A DNA stretch of 41,678 nt from Bryobacterales bacterium (GTDB lineage: Bacteria > Acidobacteriota > Terriglobia > Bryobacterales > Bryobacteraceae). A program made the translations under genes and the position numbers. Location: positions 1 to 41,678 of the forward strand of contig JADLBG010000068.1 in assembly GCA_020847895.1 (NCBI GenBank), given 5' to 3'. Below are positions 1 through 8,123 of this stretch, piece by piece; positions within the stretch are counted from its first letter, which is position 1; each line of letters begins with the position of its first letter. The notes beneath the pieces were generated by a model. It was not told where the DNA came from and made no database searches. It saw only the letters and a program-made list of their open reading frames with translations.

Positions 1-147
1 CGATGCGCCTTGCGACTTGGGTTGGGTGATGCGGGAACTGTACTTATTAAGCGGTTGAGCCATACCTTACCATGTTGTCGCTTCGAGGGCTTTGAGCACA
101 AGCGCACCCCCGGGCCGCCACTCTCCGCGCGGGACAGCGGAGATGCT

Positions 148-375
148 CTATGTATGTTTCCCCGCGACAGGTTTACGGGCCTTGCCGGATAGTTCAGCTT
201 TCCCCTCTTCGGTGATACCCGAGAGGACGACCGGGGCACGATCCGGAAATTCAGCGATCAGGGACAGGCTGCCCCCCATGGCCTCGATGGTCTTACGCAA
301 AGTGGAGAGCAGCAGGTCGCTGCGTTTCTCCAGCCAGGAGACGCTGTCCTGCGTGATGCCGAGGGCTTTAGCCAT
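148..375 (-). pseudogene. 5'-truncated XRE-family antitoxin remnant
   Basis: The 75-residue frame begins inside the helix-turn-helix of a HigA/XRE-type antitoxin (AKALGITQDSVSWLEKRSD, then STLRKTIEAMGGSLSLIAEFPDR). Family members normally carry about 35-40 more N-terminal residues, including the first two helices. Here the codons just before the ATG are TGA CAA, so no upstream extension exists, and the stop codon of the deacetylase gene lies 10 bases away. There is no ribosome binding site and no partner toxin in the window. I read it as the tail of an antitoxin gene cut off when the deacetylase end was joined to it. Expression as a short orphan is possible but it would lack part of the DNA-binding fold. 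Positions 1-147 hold nothing I can assign. Confidence 0.6.
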
Positions 376-384
376 TTGTCAGGT

Positions 385-1335
385 TCACCGCAGCGGAACC
401 GCGTGCTGCCGCACGTAGTCCTCCACCCGGTTGGTGAAGGGACCGCCGATATAGTGGAACACCTCCGCGTATTCCACGCCATACTGCTTGCCGAACTCGC
501 GATTCCGCGCGAGGACGAATTCCCGGATATAGTTGCGGTCGGCGGTGGTGTCGTCGTCGCCGAGCAGGGGAAGTTTGCGTCCCTGGCGGGCGAGTTCGGC
601 GCGGAGTTTCGAGCCGTGATGGCCGCCGGGACCCTTGGCGACGTTGCAAACGTTGGCGTCAATTTTTTTATCCACCGTGCCCGTGATATCGACCACGCGG
701 GTGATGGTGGGATGGCGGGCGTAATAGTACTTCTCCTTGACGGCGCGCGCGGGGAAGCCGGCGGCGATCTGTTCGGGGTAGTCGTGAACGCGGCCGGCCA
801 TCCAGCAGGCGGCTTCGACGCAGTGGCCGAGGACGTAATGGTCGGGATTTTCTTCGTCGTGCGCCCAGGGGTCGTAGCAGAAAACGGTGTCCACCTTCAG
901 ATAGCGGAAAAGAAAGATGAGGCGGCAGATCAGTTCATTCCGCGAGATGTCGCTCATGCGGTGGTTGTTGTAATTGAGAGCGAAATCGCGCTCCAGGCCG
1001 AGCACGCGGGCCTGCTTCGCCACCTCGGCTTCATTGCGCAGCACGTTCTCGCCGACGGTGCCGGGCTCGCCCACGTCGTCCCCCATGTCGTCGTTCGTGG
1101 CCCGGATCATGTAACCCGTGTAGCCTTCGCGGATGAGCTTGGCGACCGTGCCTCCGCACAGCAGGGCGACGTCGTCGGAATGCGGTTGAATGGCGGCCAG
1201 GACCTTACCCTTATGCGGAGCGCCGGGTTGCGCGCGCTCGAGGAAAGGGGAAGAGGATTGCTGCGCGGGCGCCGGCTCGAGAGCCGTGACGGCCAATCCC
1301 GCGATCATGCTGGTGAAGAATTCACGCCTTTGCAT
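385..1335 (-). CDS. Tat-exported PIG-L/LmbE-family deacetylase
   Basis: A 316-residue zinc-dependent deacetylase of the PIG-L (LmbE-like) family, which removes N-acetyl groups from GlcNAc-type or related amino-sugar substrates. The zinc motif is PHSDDV (His52, Asp54, Asp55) followed by the GG of the family, and a second ligand region is NPDHYVLGH (around His166). The N-terminus MQRREFFTSMIAG is a twin-arginine leader, so the enzyme probably acts outside the cytoplasm. I chose the ATG at 1335 rather than one 57 bases upstream because the leader starts there and because TACCAT stands 7 bases before it, a leaderless-type spacing; there is no Shine-Dalgarno sequence. It is the last intact gene of a minus-strand run. 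The true substrate is not visible from sequence. Confidence 0.88.
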   Translation of the reverse strand: MQRREFFTSMIAGLAVTALEPAPAQQSSSPFLERAQPGAPHKGKVLAAIQPHSDDVALLCGGTVAKLIREGYTGYMIRATNDDMGDDVGEPGTVGENVLRNEAEVAKQARVLGLERDFALNYNNHRMSDISRNELICRLIFLFRYLKVDTVFCYDPWAHDEENPDHYVLGHCVEAACWMAGRVHDYPEQIAAGFPARAVKEKYYYARHPTITRVVDITGTVDKKIDANVCNVAKGPGGHHGSKLRAELARQGRKLPLLGDDDTTADRNYIREFVLARNREFGKQYGVEYAEVFHYIGGPFTNRVEDYVRQHAVPLR

Positions 1336-1342
1336 GAATGAA

Positions 1343-1348
1343 ATGGTA
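1343..1348 (-). promoter_or_regulatory. -10-like box TACCAT, leaderless spacing
   Basis: TACCAT is followed by 7 bases and then the ATG of the deacetylase, which would put transcription start at or next to the A of the start codon. No convincing -35 was seen. The same arrangement recurs at other starts in this window. Confidence 0.35.
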
Positions 1349-1398
1349 GTTGGGGCAGGCGATCGGGGCAAGTGGCGCGCCCATGCATCCACTGTGCG

Positions 1399-4242
1399 TC
1401 AGTTTCCGTAGTTCACCCAGATGGGGCTCGACCACGCCATGTTGCGATCCAACTGAAGAACGCGGACGTAATACCACGCCGCGCCTTTGCCGGGGCTGTT
1501 GTCCACGAACGTGAACTGGGCCGTGTTGCCCTGGGGTTCGGTGAGAAAGACGAACTTGCCGTTCTTGATCAGTTCCACCTTCGCGATCCGGTAAGTGCCG
1601 GTGACCTTCACCGAAAGTTTCGGCGCGCTCGATGCGGAAAAGGAATCGCCCATCATGTAGGTGCGGTTGCCGGAGGCGGCGGTGTAGTCGATGAGAATGT
1701 TGTCCGTGGCGCCGTAGGCGTGCCGGCGGCGCATGCTTTCGACAATGGATTCCCTCTTCGTGTCCGGCGTGTAGATGAGCGTGTAGGAAGAATGCGTGGA
1801 GATGTGGTCCGAACTCGATTCCACCCCCAGTTTGTAGCCCTTGGCGAGCGCGTTCCAGTAAAAGCCCGAGGGCTGAAACTTGCCGTGGGCGGTAGCGACG
1901 TAGCCGGCGGTTTCCGACCGCGGCGCGCCTTCGTATTCATAGTTGGCGTGATAGCCCTGGTAGATTTCGACGAGAGGCTCCACCTCGGGATCGTTGTCGC
2001 GGTAGTCGCTGCCCTGATCGGTGGCGAGCGAGTGGAGCATGCAGATGCCGCGATGCTGCTTCAGATAGGGGTAGAGGATGGGTCCCGTGTTCACGCGCCC
2101 CTGCTGCTCATCGCGCGAGATGGGGAGCGTGCGCACGCCGCGCTGCGCGAAGACGACGTTGCGGTGGCCGTTGGGGAATGGGACGCTGCGCTCGTAACCG
2201 AACAGCGGCGTGTAGCGCTGGGGAATGAAGTAGAGGTCGTGCGCCTTTTCGGTGCGCCACCACGTGTACTCGTTGTCGTTGCCCGCGTTGTGGTCCGTGA
2301 TGATTCCGGTGTCCATGGCCGCGGCATCGAGCATGTAGCGGAAGTAATCGTCGATCGAACCGTCGCCCGCGCCGTCAGTGGAGATCTCCGTGTGGCGGTG
2401 GAAATCGCCGCGCACGATCTGATACGTGGCGCCGTCCACCGTCGTCCGATAATTGCGCATCCGCTCCACATCGGCCGCTTCCGTGGTGGGATAGACCGCC
2501 GCCGCGCCGGGCGATTCTCTGAATTCAGCCAGCAGCGGAGCCGCCGCCGCCGCCGGGTTGCGCATCGAGGCGGCGTCCACTTCATAGAACGACGGATGGC
2601 GGGCCTGCTGGGCCGGACCCGCCATCGGACGGTTGTCGCCGGCCCAAACCATCCACGGCCCGGCAGATGAAGGATACATCGCAAACGGCGCTTCGTTGCG
2701 AGAACCGGTTTCCGGAATGGGCGATGCCGGGGTCCAGCGGCCGCCTTCGAGACTTGTGAGGAACCACTCCCAGTGCCCGTTGGCGGCCCAGAAGTCGCTG
2801 CGATTGTTGCCGCAGGAAGTCCGCACTTGCAGCGCCGCCCACACACGGCCCGAGGTATCCACGGTGAGTTTGGGCATCTGGATGTAGCGGTTATACCGGT
2901 CGGGGACCGCCGCCATGATATCGGCGGGCTCTTTCCATTGGCCGTTGTCCAGCACCGCAACGCGGCTCTGCCGGCCGGAATAAAGCGTCGTACCGCGCCA
3001 GACGTCGTCGCGGTTCCAATCCTTACCCCAGTTCGCGCCTGATTCATCCCAGGCGAGCCACGGCCGGTCCTGCCTGTCCACCGCCACGGAGGCGTGCGCC
3101 TGAAAGCGCGGGGAGTGCGTTACCTGCTGGATCTCCCCCAGCGTGCCGTCCGCCGCGATCCGGCGCAGAAAGATGTCGTAGTTGCCGGTGCGATAGCTAT
3201 CCCAGGCGACGTAGAGGTTGCCCTTCGAATCAGCGGCGGCATCCGGCGCCCAGGCGCTGGGCCCGCTGATCTCGCGCGGCGCGGACCAATTCTCGCCGGT
3301 CAACTTGCTGTAGAAGACGTGCGACTGGCCGTTCTCGTGGCCGATCCAGACGAGGTGCAGCGTGCCGGCGCCATCGGCCAGCAGACGGTGGAAGGCATTC
3401 GGGTGGTTCGAGGACGTGAGTTTCTGCTGAGACGACCACGCGCTTCCGTCGAAGGTGCGCGCGTACAGATCCCAATCCCGGCCTTTGCGCTCCGGCCACA
3501 CGGCCCAGATGCGGCCGCGCGCATCTTCAGCGATGGCGCTCTGATAGACATCGCCCTTCTGCGCGGTGAGTTGGAACGGCTGCGACCAGCCAGTGGCGGT
3601 CGAGTATCGCGCATAGACGTGATCGCCGTTGTTCTGGTAGGCCTGCCAGATGATCCACGTGACACCCTTGCGCGTGATGGTGAGCGAGGGGTAATCGTGC
3701 TCTTCCGTGCCGGCGGAAGAAATCCGCTCCGTGGAAGGCGTCTGCTGCACCCGGACATCAGCGTTCTCAAACCACTGGACGGAGCCGGTGGAAAGGCTGC
3801 GCAGGGGAAATTCGAACTGTCCCTGCGCCGTGCGGACGCGCACGGTGGCGGTATCCGGAGCCTCCACGGTGACGTTGATGCCCGCGGGAACGACGTTTTC
3901 CACGGGACCAGGTGTGCTGAGGGGGCGTGGACGGTCGGGCTGATTTTCGAAGTTGGCCAGCTTGAGGTGCAGTGCCCATTGCGCCGGACCGGTGAGGGCG
4001 TCGCCGCCGAAGAACCGCCAGGGTGTCATGGCGACGACCTTGCCTTCCGTCAGCGAAAGAGAACCGGAGTAGTCCTTGGGCCGCTCCTGCTTTTCGCCGA
4101 ACACGATCCGGAAACTGGCGGCGTTGCCCGCGGGCGCCGCTTGGGCCTGGAGCGGACCGGGCGGTGTTCCGTGCAGAGCGAGGAAGAGAAGCGTCGCGGC
4201 GCAGAGAGCGATGAGGGCGATTTTGGATTTCCGGCTCTGCAT
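1399..4242 (-). CDS. Secreted beta-propeller plus DUF3604 (PHP-like) protein
   Basis: A 947-residue exported protein. Residues 1-35 form a Sec-type signal peptide (LIALCAATLLFLALHG). Residues about 150-560 are repeats of the type 'DARGRIWAVWPE', 'DGAGTLHLVWIG', 'DSKGNLYVAWDS', typical of a sialidase/NHL-like beta-propeller. From about residue 600 the sequence is DUF3604: GDFHRHTE (about 612), ITDHN (about 648) and ESSSDHIS (about 808) supply the His/Asp residues expected of a PHP-type metal site. The C-terminal 90 residues look like a small beta domain. DUF3604 members are often annotated as putative metallo-hydrolases, but no substrate is established. The ATG at 4242 is only 5 bases after the stop of the preceding gene and has no Shine-Dalgarno sequence, so translation is probably coupled. 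The function is uncertain; the domain calls are fairly sure. Confidence 0.85.
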   Translation of the reverse strand: MQSRKSKIALIALCAATLLFLALHGTPPGPLQAQAAPAGNAASFRIVFGEKQERPKDYSGSLSLTEGKVVAMTPWRFFGGDALTGPAQWALHLKLANFENQPDRPRPLSTPGPVENVVPAGINVTVEAPDTATVRVRTAQGQFEFPLRSLSTGSVQWFENADVRVQQTPSTERISSAGTEEHDYPSLTITRKGVTWIIWQAYQNNGDHVYARYSTATGWSQPFQLTAQKGDVYQSAIAEDARGRIWAVWPERKGRDWDLYARTFDGSAWSSQQKLTSSNHPNAFHRLLADGAGTLHLVWIGHENGQSHVFYSKLTGENWSAPREISGPSAWAPDAAADSKGNLYVAWDSYRTGNYDIFLRRIAADGTLGEIQQVTHSPRFQAHASVAVDRQDRPWLAWDESGANWGKDWNRDDVWRGTTLYSGRQSRVAVLDNGQWKEPADIMAAVPDRYNRYIQMPKLTVDTSGRVWAALQVRTSCGNNRSDFWAANGHWEWFLTSLEGGRWTPASPIPETGSRNEAPFAMYPSSAGPWMVWAGDNRPMAGPAQQARHPSFYEVDAASMRNPAAAAAPLLAEFRESPGAAAVYPTTEAADVERMRNYRTTVDGATYQIVRGDFHRHTEISTDGAGDGSIDDYFRYMLDAAAMDTGIITDHNAGNDNEYTWWRTEKAHDLYFIPQRYTPLFGYERSVPFPNGHRNVVFAQRGVRTLPISRDEQQGRVNTGPILYPYLKQHRGICMLHSLATDQGSDYRDNDPEVEPLVEIYQGYHANYEYEGAPRSETAGYVATAHGKFQPSGFYWNALAKGYKLGVESSSDHISTHSSYTLIYTPDTKRESIVESMRRRHAYGATDNILIDYTAASGNRTYMMGDSFSASSAPKLSVKVTGTYRIAKVELIKNGKFVFLTEPQGNTAQFTFVDNSPGKGAAWYYVRVLQLDRNMAWSSPIWVNYGN

Positions 4243-4247
4243 CGTGG

Positions 4248-5315
4248 TTAGTCAGTCGCCTGCTCGAGGATGGCGAAATCGCCGGGGTTCCAGGCTTGTG
4301 CAATCAGGTAGTACTTGCCGTTGATCTCGCGCATCACGGCGTTGTGGATGTGGGTGAAGTTGGTGAGGCCGAGGTCCTCTTTCGGCATCACCGTGGAAAT
4401 CAGCTTGTCGTTCTCGTAGATGTAGATGGGGGCGCCCTTCCTGCGGTCCGGCCCGTCGAGCGCTCCCACCACCATGTAATTCCCCAGAAAAAACGTGTCG
4501 CACGGAAGCGAGCCGAGAGGCGTCCTCAGCGTCGAGAGATACTGGCCGTGGCGCGTGAAGCGGTCGATCTCCGCGTTGGGGCGGTCGGCGACATCGATGC
4601 GCGTGGTCCCCGGCGGGATCGTGATGCCGTGGCCCGTGCCGAACTGTCCGGCGCCGGAGCCGCGCCCGCCGAAGGCGAGATCGTACCAGGACGTGCGGAA
4701 GGGGCTGGTGGAGAGAATGCGCGCGGTGAGCACGAAGTCGAGATTGGAATAACCGGTGGTGATGTAGTACAGCCCGTCAAGCTGCTCCACGTCCGTGGGG
4801 ATGAAGTTGCCGCGTCCGCGGAAGTAGTCGTTGGCGATGGGGCTGCCGAGGTCGCTGTTTCCATCGGGCGGCCGGAGGGCATCCACCATGTGCCCGTCAA
4901 TCGTCGTGGTGAACACGGCGCCCGCTTCATTGCCGGGGAAGGCCAGATAAGGAGTGCCGTCCTTGGCAAGCCACAGCAACGAGTTGTGGAGGTTCGTGTC
5001 CTTCATCTCCGCCGCCGTGGGCAGCATGCGCGTGTTCTTCAGGTCGGCGCTGATCTGGATGATGCCCGCCCCCTTGAGCGAGAAGTACGTCTCGCCTTTT
5101 CCAGGCCGGCGGTCCACGGCGAATCCGCCGTGAGCGGACTTGATGACGGCTTGGGCCTCCGGCGGCAGGTGGGACGCCGTGTAGAGCACGCGGAAGCGCA
5201 TCTTCCCGTTCCCGCTGATGCCGGCCGAAGCCGCGCGGGAAGGAATGCCTGCGCCGGCGAACCAGCCGATGCCAAGCAGGCCGAGGAAGAACGCGCTTAG
5301 AGTAAGTCGCTTCAT
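4248..5315 (-). CDS. Secreted propeller-like protein of unknown function
   Basis: A 355-residue protein starting MKRLTLSAFFLGLLGIGWFAG, a clear signal peptide. The start at 5315 is preferred over the longer frame because GGAGGG lies about 11 bases upstream. The mature part has repeated strand-turn units (for example GTPYLAFPGNEAGAVFTTTIDG, split over about 4890-4970, and DGLYYITTGYSNLDFVLTA) like a five- or six-bladed propeller. No catalytic motif was recognised. It is translationally coupled to the larger propeller/DUF3604 gene 5 bases downstream, so the two products probably act in the same process outside the cytoplasm. No family name can be given with confidence. Confidence 0.75.
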   Translation of the reverse strand: MKRLTLSAFFLGLLGIGWFAGAGIPSRAASAGISGNGKMRFRVLYTASHLPPEAQAVIKSAHGGFAVDRRPGKGETYFSLKGAGIIQISADLKNTRMLPTAAEMKDTNLHNSLLWLAKDGTPYLAFPGNEAGAVFTTTIDGHMVDALRPPDGNSDLGSPIANDYFRGRGNFIPTDVEQLDGLYYITTGYSNLDFVLTARILSTSPFRTSWYDLAFGGRGSGAGQFGTGHGITIPPGTTRIDVADRPNAEIDRFTRHGQYLSTLRTPLGSLPCDTFFLGNYMVVGALDGPDRRKGAPIYIYENDKLISTVMPKEDLGLTNFTHIHNAVMREINGKYYLIAQAWNPGDFAILEQATD

Positions 5316-5399
5316 GTAGAGTAAGCCCTCCAGTGGTAAAGGCATTACACCACAAATACAAGCGGCGTATTGGTTAAGTCTATGGAACGCGCCGCGCAA

Positions 5400-6209
5400 T
5401 CATGGCGCGACTATATAAACCTTCGTCTTGACGTCGCTCTTCCCGCGCAGCACCGTGAAGACATGGCCTTTCGAATCCTGCTCCACCGATTGAATGCGAT
5501 AGAAATTTGGCGTCCCGGTCAGGCCGTTATACTGAGGCCGATCCAGGCTCGACTCGCACACGTCATAGACCACGGACGGCTCGTCCGCGCCCGCATTGGG
5601 TAGCTTAATCACGCTGTCTATGATTGCGATGTGTCCGAAGTTCGTCCAAACGAGGATGTCATTCGCCTGCACGCTTTGCTGGCTGGTCCGCCCCTTGAGT
5701 TGCCTCTGGTATAGCTCAATGGCGTTTTCCGGCCCGAGAGTCTTCAGCAGGACTCTCTGGGTGAAGTTGCCGACAAACCCCGTGCAGTAGAGTCCGATCC
5801 ATTTCCGTACATACTCCATGATCTGGTCGCGAGGCGAACCCGTCCCGCTGAGCCCGCTGGTCTTGGGATTCAGCCAGGCGAGTTTCAGCACCGCCGCGAT
5901 CTGTTCCGGCGAGCCGGCGCCCCGGTGGACCGCGGCGATCTCCCTCTTGGTTTGAGTATCCGCGGCCAAGCCTTGCATCTTACTCCAGTGGAGATAGTGC
6001 GCGAACGTCTTACTCGCGCCGGGGGCTTGCAGCGCCAGCTTCAGCTTTCCCGGATCTTTGGGGTCGTAGGGCGGATCCGCCTGATCGTACTTCACATGCC
6101 AGTTCGGCCCGGGATTCTGATAGTCTTCCACGCAAGCCGTCACCATTCCGCCGGCGCCAAGATCCACGGAGAGGTTCTTATATCGTTCGACGTACTGTTG
6201 AGTCGTCAT
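5400..6209 (-). CDS. NlpC/P60- or CHAP-like cysteine hydrolase, no signal peptide
   Basis: A 269-residue protein whose C-terminal half has the signature order of papain-fold peptidoglycan hydrolases: YCTGFVGNF with Cys142 in the nucleophile position, then NDILVWTNFGHIAIID with His193. This matches the 'C-x-G-F-V ... D-x-h-x-W ... G-H-h-A-h' pattern of NlpC/P60 and CHAP domains. Residues 1-125 are unlike any domain I know. No signal peptide, lipobox or transmembrane segment is visible, so how it would reach the wall is unclear; it might act in the cytoplasm on another amide, or need a dedicated export route. It sits 43 bases after a lipoprotein gene on the same strand. Assignment is by motif only. 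Confidence 0.6.
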   Translation of the reverse strand: MTTQQYVERYKNLSVDLGAGGMVTACVEDYQNPGPNWHVKYDQADPPYDPKDPGKLKLALQAPGASKTFAHYLHWSKMQGLAADTQTKREIAAVHRGAGSPEQIAAVLKLAWLNPKTSGLSGTGSPRDQIMEYVRKWIGLYCTGFVGNFTQRVLLKTLGPENAIELYQRQLKGRTSQQSVQANDILVWTNFGHIAIIDSVIKLPNAGADEPSVVYDVCESSLDRPQYNGLTGTPNFYRIQSVEQDSKGHVFTVLRGKSDVKTKVYIVAP

Positions 6210-6252
6210 TTTGGGCAGTTCCCCGAATCGGGAGGGGCAACCAGGGAGCGGG

Positions 6253-7074
6253 TCAGCTTTTCTTCGAAGCCCCTTCGATCTTCTTGCGAAGGTCCTTCAA
6301 CTCCTTGGAATCCGGCAAGCCTTGCAGCGCATCGAGCGCCTTGGTGCGGAAGATTTTCTCCCGGTCCGGGACGTCGAGCTTGCGCTTGCCGAAGAGGTCG
6401 GCCTGGTCGTTCAGGAATTCCGACATCGCCAGCAGGAACGTGGCCCGCGGCACGGTGAGCGGAATCTTGGCCATGGCCTCCTGCGTTTTTACGGCGTCGT
6501 CACCGTTGCCGAGAGCGTCGCAGACGGCGAGCAGGACGGCGCGCTGCGTGCCCATGGCGCGGAGACTGTCGGCTTCACTCTGAGAGGGTAGGATCCCGCC
6601 GGCGATCTTGCTCGGCGGGGCCTTGGAGGTGCCTACCGGCGGATAGGGAAAGGCGAACTCCACATCTCCGGACGGGTTGGCCTTTTGGAACGCCATGAAT
6701 GATTCCACGAACTCCATGGCCTGGCGTCCCGCTTCCGAGCGCAACGTCGAGGTCTGCATGCGGAACGGAGCGGGATTCGCCTTGTTCGTGCGCGCGCCGG
6801 TTTCGTACTGGTCGGCGAGTTCGGTGTTTCCTTTCACAAGCCCGGCGAGCAGAATCAACCGCCAGGGTTGCGCGTGTTTTCGGAATTCATTTTCCGAAGT
6901 GGTCAGCTTCGAAAGATTGTCGACGGTGCGAGTGTAGTCGCCGGCATTGAAGGACTCCTTGGCGGCGGACCAGTAAAAAGCCGGGGTTCCTTTGGCGGGC
7001 GGCTCCGGTCCGGAGGAACAGGAAGAAAGTAGACCCGTGAGGAGGGCGAGAAGAAGGAATAGACGTGATTTCAA
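6253..7074 (-). CDS. Lipoprotein with TPR-like helical body
   Basis: A 273-residue lipoprotein. I chose the TTG at 7074, giving MKSRLFLLLALLTGLLSSCSS, because AAGGAG lies 7 bases upstream and because the signal peptide with lipobox LLSSC then starts cleanly; the ATG 24 bases further up (7098) would put that Shine-Dalgarno sequence inside the gene. The mature protein is helical, with an early segment (FYWSAAKESFNAGDYTRTVDNLSKL) typical of a TPR hairpin, suggesting a scaffold role at a membrane. No enzyme motif is seen. It lies between the small hypothetical gene upstream and the NlpC-like gene downstream, on the same strand. Confidence 0.75.
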   Translation of the reverse strand: MKSRLFLLLALLTGLLSSCSSGPEPPAKGTPAFYWSAAKESFNAGDYTRTVDNLSKLTTSENEFRKHAQPWRLILLAGLVKGNTELADQYETGARTNKANPAPFRMQTSTLRSEAGRQAMEFVESFMAFQKANPSGDVEFAFPYPPVGTSKAPPSKIAGGILPSQSEADSLRAMGTQRAVLLAVCDALGNGDDAVKTQEAMAKIPLTVPRATFLLAMSEFLNDQADLFGKRKLDVPDREKIFRTKALDALQGLPDSKELKDLRKKIEGASKKS

Positions 7075-7114
7075 GGACGAACTCCTTAAGGGAGACATCC
7101 TATACCACGTTTCT

Positions 7115-7144
7115 CAGGGAGAAAAGGGGGGGCTTTCTCCCCTG
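7115..7144. other. Hairpin between two minus-strand genes
   Basis: CAGGGAGAAAA (7115-7125) pairs with TTTCTCCCCTG (7134-7144) with one bulged base, around a G-rich loop. It lies just downstream of the 7162-7614 gene. There is no U-run on either strand, so it is a weak candidate for an intrinsic terminator and may instead block decay or do nothing. Confidence 0.3.
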
Positions 7145-7161
7145 TCCAGGATGCCCGCGGC

Positions 7162-7614
7162 TTACTGAAGATAGGCGCGCTGCACGTAGCTCAGTTGCCG
7201 CGAAGACTGGTAGTGGAACTGAAGTTGAGCAACGGTGTCTTCCCTGGCGGCAGCGCGGGCGATGATCCGCGCCGCTTGTCCGAAGTGGCCCTGCCTGGCC
7301 TGGTCCACCGACTTGGCGAGCGCTTGCGCCACACGGCGGATATCGTCCAACTCGTCTTTGTTGAGGCTGCCTTCCACCGTCACCGAGATCTTTGATTGGC
7401 TGGCCGCGCTATAACCGGCCGAGGTGGAATCACTTGTGGCGCTCAGCGCGTTAAGCGCTTCGGCCGAAAGCGTCACGCGGTCGCCTTCAGCGGTGGTGAG
7501 GGTGAGTTGGAGTGCCTCCTGCCTTTGGGCGGAAACGCTCTGTTGGCGGTTCACCGCGGGCTGCTGCGGCGGTTGAAACCGGCGGAACGACAGATCCTGA
7601 GACTGAACTTGCAT
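7162..7614 (-). CDS. Small hypothetical protein, DUF5610-like
   Basis: A 150-residue protein with a good Shine-Dalgarno sequence (AAGGGAGG, 5 bases before ATG 7614). The first 30 residues are Gln-rich and unordered. A strand segment follows (LQLTLTTAEGDRVTLSAEAL), then VTVEGSLNKDELDDIRRVAQ and a long helix ending GHFGQAARIIARAA. The 'EG-L-x-x-x-E-L-x-x-I' block followed by a helix recalls proteins annotated DUF5610, but I cannot confirm that. No signal peptide, no catalytic motif. First gene of the minus-strand run that continues to the lipoprotein. Confidence 0.72.
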   Translation of the reverse strand: MQVQSQDLSFRRFQPPQQPAVNRQQSVSAQRQEALQLTLTTAEGDRVTLSAEALNALSATSDSTSAGYSAASQSKISVTVEGSLNKDELDDIRRVAQALAKSVDQARQGHFGQAARIIARAAAREDTVAQLQFHYQSSRQLSYVQRAYLQ

Positions 7615-7628
7615 TGCGGCCTCCCTTG

Positions 7629-8022
7629 CTAAGCCTTATCGAACGCGGGCAAGCAGAGAATGAGCAACCCGTAGTCTTTTTGCCAGCCATATCCGGCCCG
7701 CTCGTGGAAGCTGTCCCGGGTAATGGATTCACCCGACGCCAGTACTCCGTAATCTTCGCGGAAAGCTGCTTCCACCACGTCCGGATGCTTATCGGCAAAG
7801 CCACGGATCCTGCCCCGTCACCCGCGGCGGCGGCTTCAGATTCAGACGCCCGAGCAGTCACCTGCGTCCTCATGCGCTCCGGCCCCTTCACGAACTGGCC
7901 TTGTTCTCCGAGAAGCGCTCCGTGATCGCCCATGGCCACGTGGGGCCTTTCGCGTCCGGCATGTATTTCTTCAAAAATCGCATCGGCGGATCCCAGGGTT
8001 CGTGCGGATCAAAGGCCTCCAC
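7629..8022 (-). pseudogene. Decayed sulfatase (arylsulfatase-type) fragment
   Basis: Pieces of one sulfatase appear in order in three reading frames. At 8022-7927: VEAFDPHEPWDPP, the family's core motif. At 7933-7856, another frame: GDHGALLGEQGQFVKGPER, the metal-site 'DHG' region. At 7848-7800, back in the first frame: RLNLKPPPRVTGQDPW, like the segment after the second half of the fold. At 7811-7629, a third frame: FADKHPDVVEAAF to a TAG at 7629. The N-terminal half with the formylglycine motif is absent, and about 50 residues are missing between the first two pieces. This explains the gap between the small hypothetical gene and vapB. The gene is dead; its former substrate class was probably a sulfated polysaccharide or ester. 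Confidence 0.72.
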
Positions 8023-8089
8023 CTGCGCCTGAGTTCCGGCGGTTCGAGAGTAAGAGAGTCCCATTTCGAACCGGCTCTCCGCCGGCATC

Positions 8090-8117
8090 ATGACAGCATG
8101 TCAGGCGGTGCTATGAT
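8090..8117 (+). promoter_or_regulatory. vapBC promoter and dyad operator
   Basis: ATGACA (8090-8095), a 16-base spacer and TATGAT (8112-8117) form a sigma-70-type promoter with an extended -10 (TGC before TATGAT). The perfect inverted repeat TGACA-GCA-TGTCA (8091-8103) overlaps the -35, as expected for autorepression by an antitoxin or toxin-antitoxin complex. Only 6 bases separate the -10 from the vapB ATG, so the mRNA is probably leaderless. Confidence 0.6.
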
Positions 8118-8123
8118 GCAAAA

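Noticed and set aside
1-147. Possible gene at the left edge
   Set aside because: Short frames here show no family features and no ribosome binding site.
1372-4251. Long plus-strand open frames (for example 1372-2670 and 3094-4251)
   Set aside because: They are antisense to the propeller/DUF3604 gene; the translations are Arg/Val/Gly-rich with no motifs, as expected for the reverse strand of a high-GC gene.
7115-7144. Intrinsic terminator
   Set aside because: The stem is good but there is no U-run on either strand, so I list it only as a hairpin.
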